This document shows, in pieces, positions 58,807 through 64,000 of a DNA stretch of 64,000 nucleotides. The stretch is from the NCBI GenBank assembly GCA_019137255.1, contig WPDH01000101.1, positions 1 through 64,000 of the forward strand, written 5' to 3'. This stretch comes from Corinectria fuckeliana. Taxonomy: Eukaryota > Ascomycota > Sordariomycetes > Hypocreales > Nectriaceae. The notes under the pieces were generated by a model. The model ran no database searches. It saw nothing but the letters and a program-made list of their open reading frames with translations, and was not told where the DNA came from. Position 1 is the stretch's first letter. Every line of letters starts with the position of its first letter. Position numbers and translations under genes: made by a program.

Positions 58807-61800
58807 ATTCTCTATCTTTTTCTCTAGGGTGATTTTTCTTTATCTCTCTTATGCTTTCTCTTAGCTGCCCTCTTATTTTTTAGTTTAATTAGATATTTAA
58901 CTACTAGTAAGAGGAGTCTAAGAGGAGATAGTAATTATATAAAACTGGTTTTTATATATTATAGTAGTATACTTTCTTAGTCTATTTTAACTAGGAGATA
59001 AGTAAGGTTATATAAATATTCTATATAGTAGTTAGTATTATAATATTAAAAATAGAGGATAAAACTATAGCTTATTTCTTTTTATAAGAAGGTGTCTATC
59101 TTAATAGCTACCTAAGAAATTAAAACTATCTTAAGGTCTAAAATAAAAGTTAATAAAATTTATAGAATATTAAGAAGATTAATAACTTAGGGCTTAAAAC
59201 TATATAGTTCTACTATAGAGTTAAAAGAAATCTAAGAGTAAATATTACTATTATTATCTAAGTGAGACTTATATTTTATAGTAGTTATATTATATTAGTT
59301 TATATACTCTAAGATAATATAAGTGCTTAGAATGCTATAGAAAGATCTATTAATAATATTATAAGTGATAGGAGCTATAGTAAATAATATGCTTACTCTA
59401 GTATAAAGGCACTTATAATTAGTATTTATCTAATATTATATTAAAGTTAATATATTAATATAATTTAATATAGCTATCTAATTTAAATTAAAGTTATATT
59501 TAGGAAAATAATAGGTAATATATACAGGTGATACTATGCTAAATTTAGGATTAAGTATAGCTAGTATTTATAGTAGATAATACTACTTAATTAGCTTATA
59601 ATAAAGGTAGTAACACTTAATATAACTCTAAATGTGTATAGGTGCTTAAAACTTACTATATAGAAGTTGTTACTTAGATAATCTAGACTTCTTAGTTTAG
59701 TAAATTTCCTAGACTAGTCTTCTAGCCTATAAGTGCTATAGTTGTTTTTTTCTTGTTAGATAGAGTATATTTTTATATCTTTTTTCTCTCACACAGCTAG
59801 ATAATCTTATGTTTATCTATAGAGTAGCATATTAGGATTCCTACTAGAGCCTTTTATTTAGTAGGGCTAAGTGATATTATAATAGTATATAAACAGGAAG
59901 GGCCTTTTATATACCTAAGATAATTTTTATAATTAGCTTTAGGGCTTTTATAGTATATAGTTATTAATTACTTTAAGAAAGAATAATAGCTGAGAAATTT
60001 AGGCTAGGTTAGTTTATATTAATAGAGAATTAAAGTATATATAGTTAAATTAAATCCTAGTTAATTAATATAATATTAACTCTAGCTGTATATATTTATG
60101 CCTTATAGCCTGTAGGGTTGCCCACAGAGTTGTTTATATTAGCTTTATATTATATATCTGCTTTTATCTTAATATTACTTTTAACCTGCTAACTGAGTAG
60201 ATACTTTAACAATCCTTAGGTAAACACCTTTAAGCTACTCTTTAGGCTATTAATAGCTTTATAAAACTCTTTTGTTATAATAACTAGTCTCTGTAATTAT
60301 ATATCTATATTAAATATAAGCTGGCTAATTTAATTGTTTCTCTTAGAAATAACTTTCTTTATCTTCTTAAGTTAACTTAAGATTTCTTAGAGTATTTTAT
60401 AGAGATATTTAGTACTTGCTAAAATAGCAGAGAAGACTACTTACTATTTGATTTTCTTATTAGTAGTCTTACTAAAAGTAGCCTAATTATCCTAGAATTA
60501 TATGTTAAGCTGTAGTCTATTAATAGAAGGTGTAGGATAGTTTAAAAAGGGGTTTTTATAGATATAAGATAAGTTAAAGTTAAAGTCTAAAAGCTCTATA
60601 TATATAAGCTAGCTAAAGAGATTATTACTAAGTGTGTTCTTTATAATGTTAAGTGTTAAGTATAATAAAATTAGAAACTAGTATTACTACTAAAGATTAA
60701 TAAGATTAAATATTAAAAGGAAAGAATTAAATTAAGACTAGATTACTATATTATAGCTTTACTTAAATTTGTTAATATTAAAATTAGATTCCTAAAATAA
60801 ATTGCTAGTAGCTATATATACTTAAATGTCTAGGTCTATTCTAATATACTCTTAAATTATTTTTATAGTATAACTAAGAAGATTAATATGTATATAAATA
60901 AGGCTGTTCTTTTAGTGCTGCTATTTTAACTTATATAAGTGCTGCTAAGCCTATCTATTCTATATATTTAAGAGCCTGCTTTTATTCTTAAGGCTAGCAG
61001 GTTAAACTTAATAGTAATATAAGTAGTCTATAGGTTTTATTAGTCTATTCTAGCTAACTGCTATAGTATATAATTACTAATAGAGAGATAATATAAAGCT
61101 ATTATGTATTTTTCTAACTTATCTTTCCTTCTAATCTAGTTCTTATTTAATATTATACTATATAATAATTAAATAATCTATAAGTTTAAGGTTCTAAAGA
61201 GAGTACTAAACAGGGATGTAAATATAGTTTAGTAAGTTATCTACTTATCTTAAACCCTGTTTTTCTTCTCTTACCCTCTCTACTCCCTCTTAGAAGGGTG
61301 CTAAATTAGTCTTAGGTAATATGCTAGTATAGCCTTAAGTTGTAATTATATAATAATCTTTAGTAGTAACTTAGACTTATTTATTCCTCTAGAGAATAAG
61401 AGAAGTATTAGTTATCTATAAGAGGTACTATATACTAGAACTACTCTTATTACTTTAATAAGATTATTAATTACTTCTCTAAAAACTATTATAATAGTTT
61501 TTATAATCTTAACTATAAGCTTCCTTTTAGACTAAGAAACAGTTATAAAAACTATAGCCTCTAGAGGAATAATAGAATATAAGCTATATAATACTATAGC
61601 TAGTAAAAGCTAGGCTACTAAGAGAATAACTTAAAAGCTAAAAGATATAAAATACACTAAAGTTTAGATATCTAAGATAGTTATATAAAGGGTGAATTCT
61701 ACTAATATAAAAGATAGTATAATATTTTTAATAAGTGTAATATCTATTATAAGTAGTAAGAGAACTTAGATAAGTATCTTAGCTTTAAAGCCTATAAGTG

Positions 61801-64000
61801 GTAGTATATTTATTAGCTCTGCTTCTTAGACTATTATATTACTTATACTAGTAGTTATAATATTAATTCTGTCTACTCTTATAGTTATTTATACTATAGC
61901 TGCTAAGTATAATAGTTAGTAAGATACTAAATATACTTCTCTATATATAGGTATAGCACTTAGATCTTAGCTTAGACTAGATAAATATTTTACTTATATA
62001 AATACTTTAAGATTAGTAGTATATAATAGACTTGCTTTTTATAATTATTAAATAAATATATTTTTATTTTTTAATCACTTTCTATTATAGCCTCTTATAT
62101 ACCCCTCTTATATTTATAAGCACTAGTAAATAAGATAAAATACTCTTATAATTCTTATATATTTTTAAAGCCTACCTTTTCTCTTAAGCTAGGCCTAAGT
62201 CAGCCTGCTACCTATAAAGCCTTATTTGTATTTATTTACTAAGAGAACTTAGTTATTCTTAATACTCTAGCCTAGATCTGTGAGACACTTTATAACTTTA
62301 AGGATAATTAGGGTATTCTTAGCATGCTAGCTAAGCTATGCTAAGAGCTATAAGACTTTTAGAAGCTACTTTAAGCCTCTAAGATGCTATAAGTATATTC
62401 TAACAAGTAAAAAGATTAATAAGTATTACAAATTAACTAAACTTTAGTCTATAAGATACTATTCTTTAAGCTTTAGCTCTTTTAGTCTTATAACTCTTAA
62501 GGCTTAGTTATATATAAAGAAGGACTCACTTTATTAAGCTAGTATATAGTACCCTTTTTAGATCCTTCTAGTTTAATATTTTTAAAGTGAAGAATAGTTA
62601 GTAATAGAAATATAATATTCTCCTAGTGTTAGATAAATCTTTAAGTTTTCTATGTCTTATATATAAGCTATGTTTCTATAGGGGGTTAATAATTATTTAA
62701 ATACTTTTATAGCTAATTAGTCCTAAGGTTATAAATAATAAGAAAAACTCTAAGGTTATTATAGTTATAATAAAGACTGGCTATTTTCTTTAGGAGAGTA
62801 GTATACTACTTATAGAATTTGTTATTATTTTGCTTTCTTTACTGTTTCTAGATAGCAGATAAATTTAAAGGCTGCTTACAGACTAAATAGGATGTAAGAA
62901 CCTATACTTAATTCTTCTTAATAAAGTGAATCTTAACCTAGTAGTAACTAGAGCCTGTTAGTTTTTTTCTATTAAGAAAAAATAGTACCTACCTTTAATA
63001 AAACTTATTTATTATAACTAAATAGTAATAAAAAGTAACTATAGTTATAAAATAATCCTGTTAATAAATAAACCCGCCTCTCTTATATATTTCTACTCTT
63101 TTTTTCTTATTTTAGATAACTTTATATCTTAATTTAATTTCTAATCTATAAGAGCGTAGTATATATTGTTTATTTTAAGACCTTAAGCGCTAAGTTTGCT
63201 AACACTTAGAATACTATAAAGCTATATTAATAGTCTTATAATTCTCTTAAGACTAATAAAAGACTTACTATATAGATAGTTTAATAAGAGTGGTAAGAGT
63301 AGTAAAAAAGGGTTTATATATATCTAGGGGAATAATCCTATTTAGTAACTAGGGCTTTTTATAAATACCCCACTTAATAAGAGCCCTTATAAGATAGGTA
63401 GTCTTTTAGACTTAGACTCCTCTAGAGAGTAGTCTTTTAGAGTGGAGCCCCTTAGGTGATTAAAGATATATTAAGTGGGCTATAGCCTATTATATCCCAG
63501 CTAAGATAAATCTATTATATTATTAGACCTACTAAAACCAGGCCTTATAGCCTCTACCTAATATAAATAGTAGAAATAAATCCACTTATAAGTCTTTCTT
63601 ATAACTAAAACTAAGATAATATAGCCTAATATGTTTTATTCTTATACTATTAGTAACAGATAGTAGTATCTTTTTATTACCTAAGAGTATTATAATCTCT
63701 TATCCTAATTTAAGGTATATATTATTAGCCTTAGCTTTAGTCTACCACTTCTTAAAGTTACTATATTATTATCTCTTTTCTTATAAGGTTTTATATAAAT
63801 ATTATATATTACTTTTATATTAATAAAGGGCTTAGTAACTATTAAGTAAGTAATAATCTCTAGCTATTATAATACTTACTATAAAGAACTATTTAAATTC
63901 CTCTCTAATACTAGAGATAAAATTTTAAAGTATAAACCTTAGCTTAGGTAATACTATCTTAAGATATATCTAAAACTTTAGTTCTAAATTAAGTATTTTA

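Larger units (their letters stand above)
50691..64000. repeat. Large RIP-like A+T-rich block
   Basis: Over 13 kb of TpA-dominated sequence with no long open frame and few CpA steps. It contains internally repeated segments (own entries) and one patch of near-normal composition at about 56530-57130. No transposon protein can be read directly. The block is probably a stack of old, RIP-mutated transposable elements, and possibly heterochromatin. Confidence 0.8.

Noticed and set aside
1..64000. tRNA or rRNA genes
   Set aside because: I looked for the T-loop consensus and rRNA-like conserved strings and found none convincing; a covariance-model scan would settle it.

Overview
The window looks like a chromosome segment of a filamentous ascomycete (Pezizomycotina). 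Genes carry 50-90 nt GT-AG introns with fungal branch points, and the families are fungal: a Zn2Cys6 regulator, alpha-arrestins, a SesA protein, fungal APH-like kinases and an NPP1 effector. A gene island of normal composition (about 1.1-50.7 kb) lies between two extremely A+T- and TpA-rich blocks (1-1080 and 50691-64000). Those blocks have the look of repeat-induced point mutation (RIP). No species can be named from the sequence alone.

Layout: (1) 1.2-9.1 kb: a membrane protein gene cut off at the RIP border, a Zn2Cys6 transcription factor, an Nha1-type Na+/H+ antiporter and an arrestin-like protein. (2) 10.3 kb: a small secreted cysteine-free protein with an internal repeat. (3) 12.7-18.5 kb: an APH-type kinase, an alpha-arrestin with a PPxY motif, a possible 2OG-oxygenase scrap and a ubiquitin hydrolase (UCH) pseudogene. 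(4) 20.2 kb: an NPP1/NLP secreted protein. (5) 22.4-31 kb: mostly damaged genes (a minus-strand repeat-protein relic, a frameshifted gene of a conserved fungal family, an F-box pseudogene) around one intact zinc-finger gene. (6) 32.7 kb: a second APH-type kinase, followed by a scrap of an allantoate-type transporter. (7) 35.8-40.7 kb: a divergent GH31 glycosidase / sugar-transporter pair whose shared promoter holds two GGCTAAA motifs. This is probably an uptake-plus-hydrolysis module for an alpha-xyloside or alpha-glucoside. (8) 41.2-44.0 kb: two co-oriented genes, a SesA-type protein with a Gly/Asn/Gln-rich tail and a protein joining a helical STAND-type N-terminal domain to an RGS domain. 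This is the most unusual association here. (9) 47.8-50.0 kb: an M13 metallopeptidase. (10) 50.7-64 kb: RIP-degraded repeats with recognisable diverged duplications and one less-mutated patch at about 56.5-57.3 kb.

Several features mark this as accessory, fast-decaying sequence: at least five broken genes, effector-like secreted proteins, long stretches without genes, and RIP borders on both sides. Exon coordinates were worked out by hand from splice signals and reading frames. Family names rest on motif recognition, not database searches.
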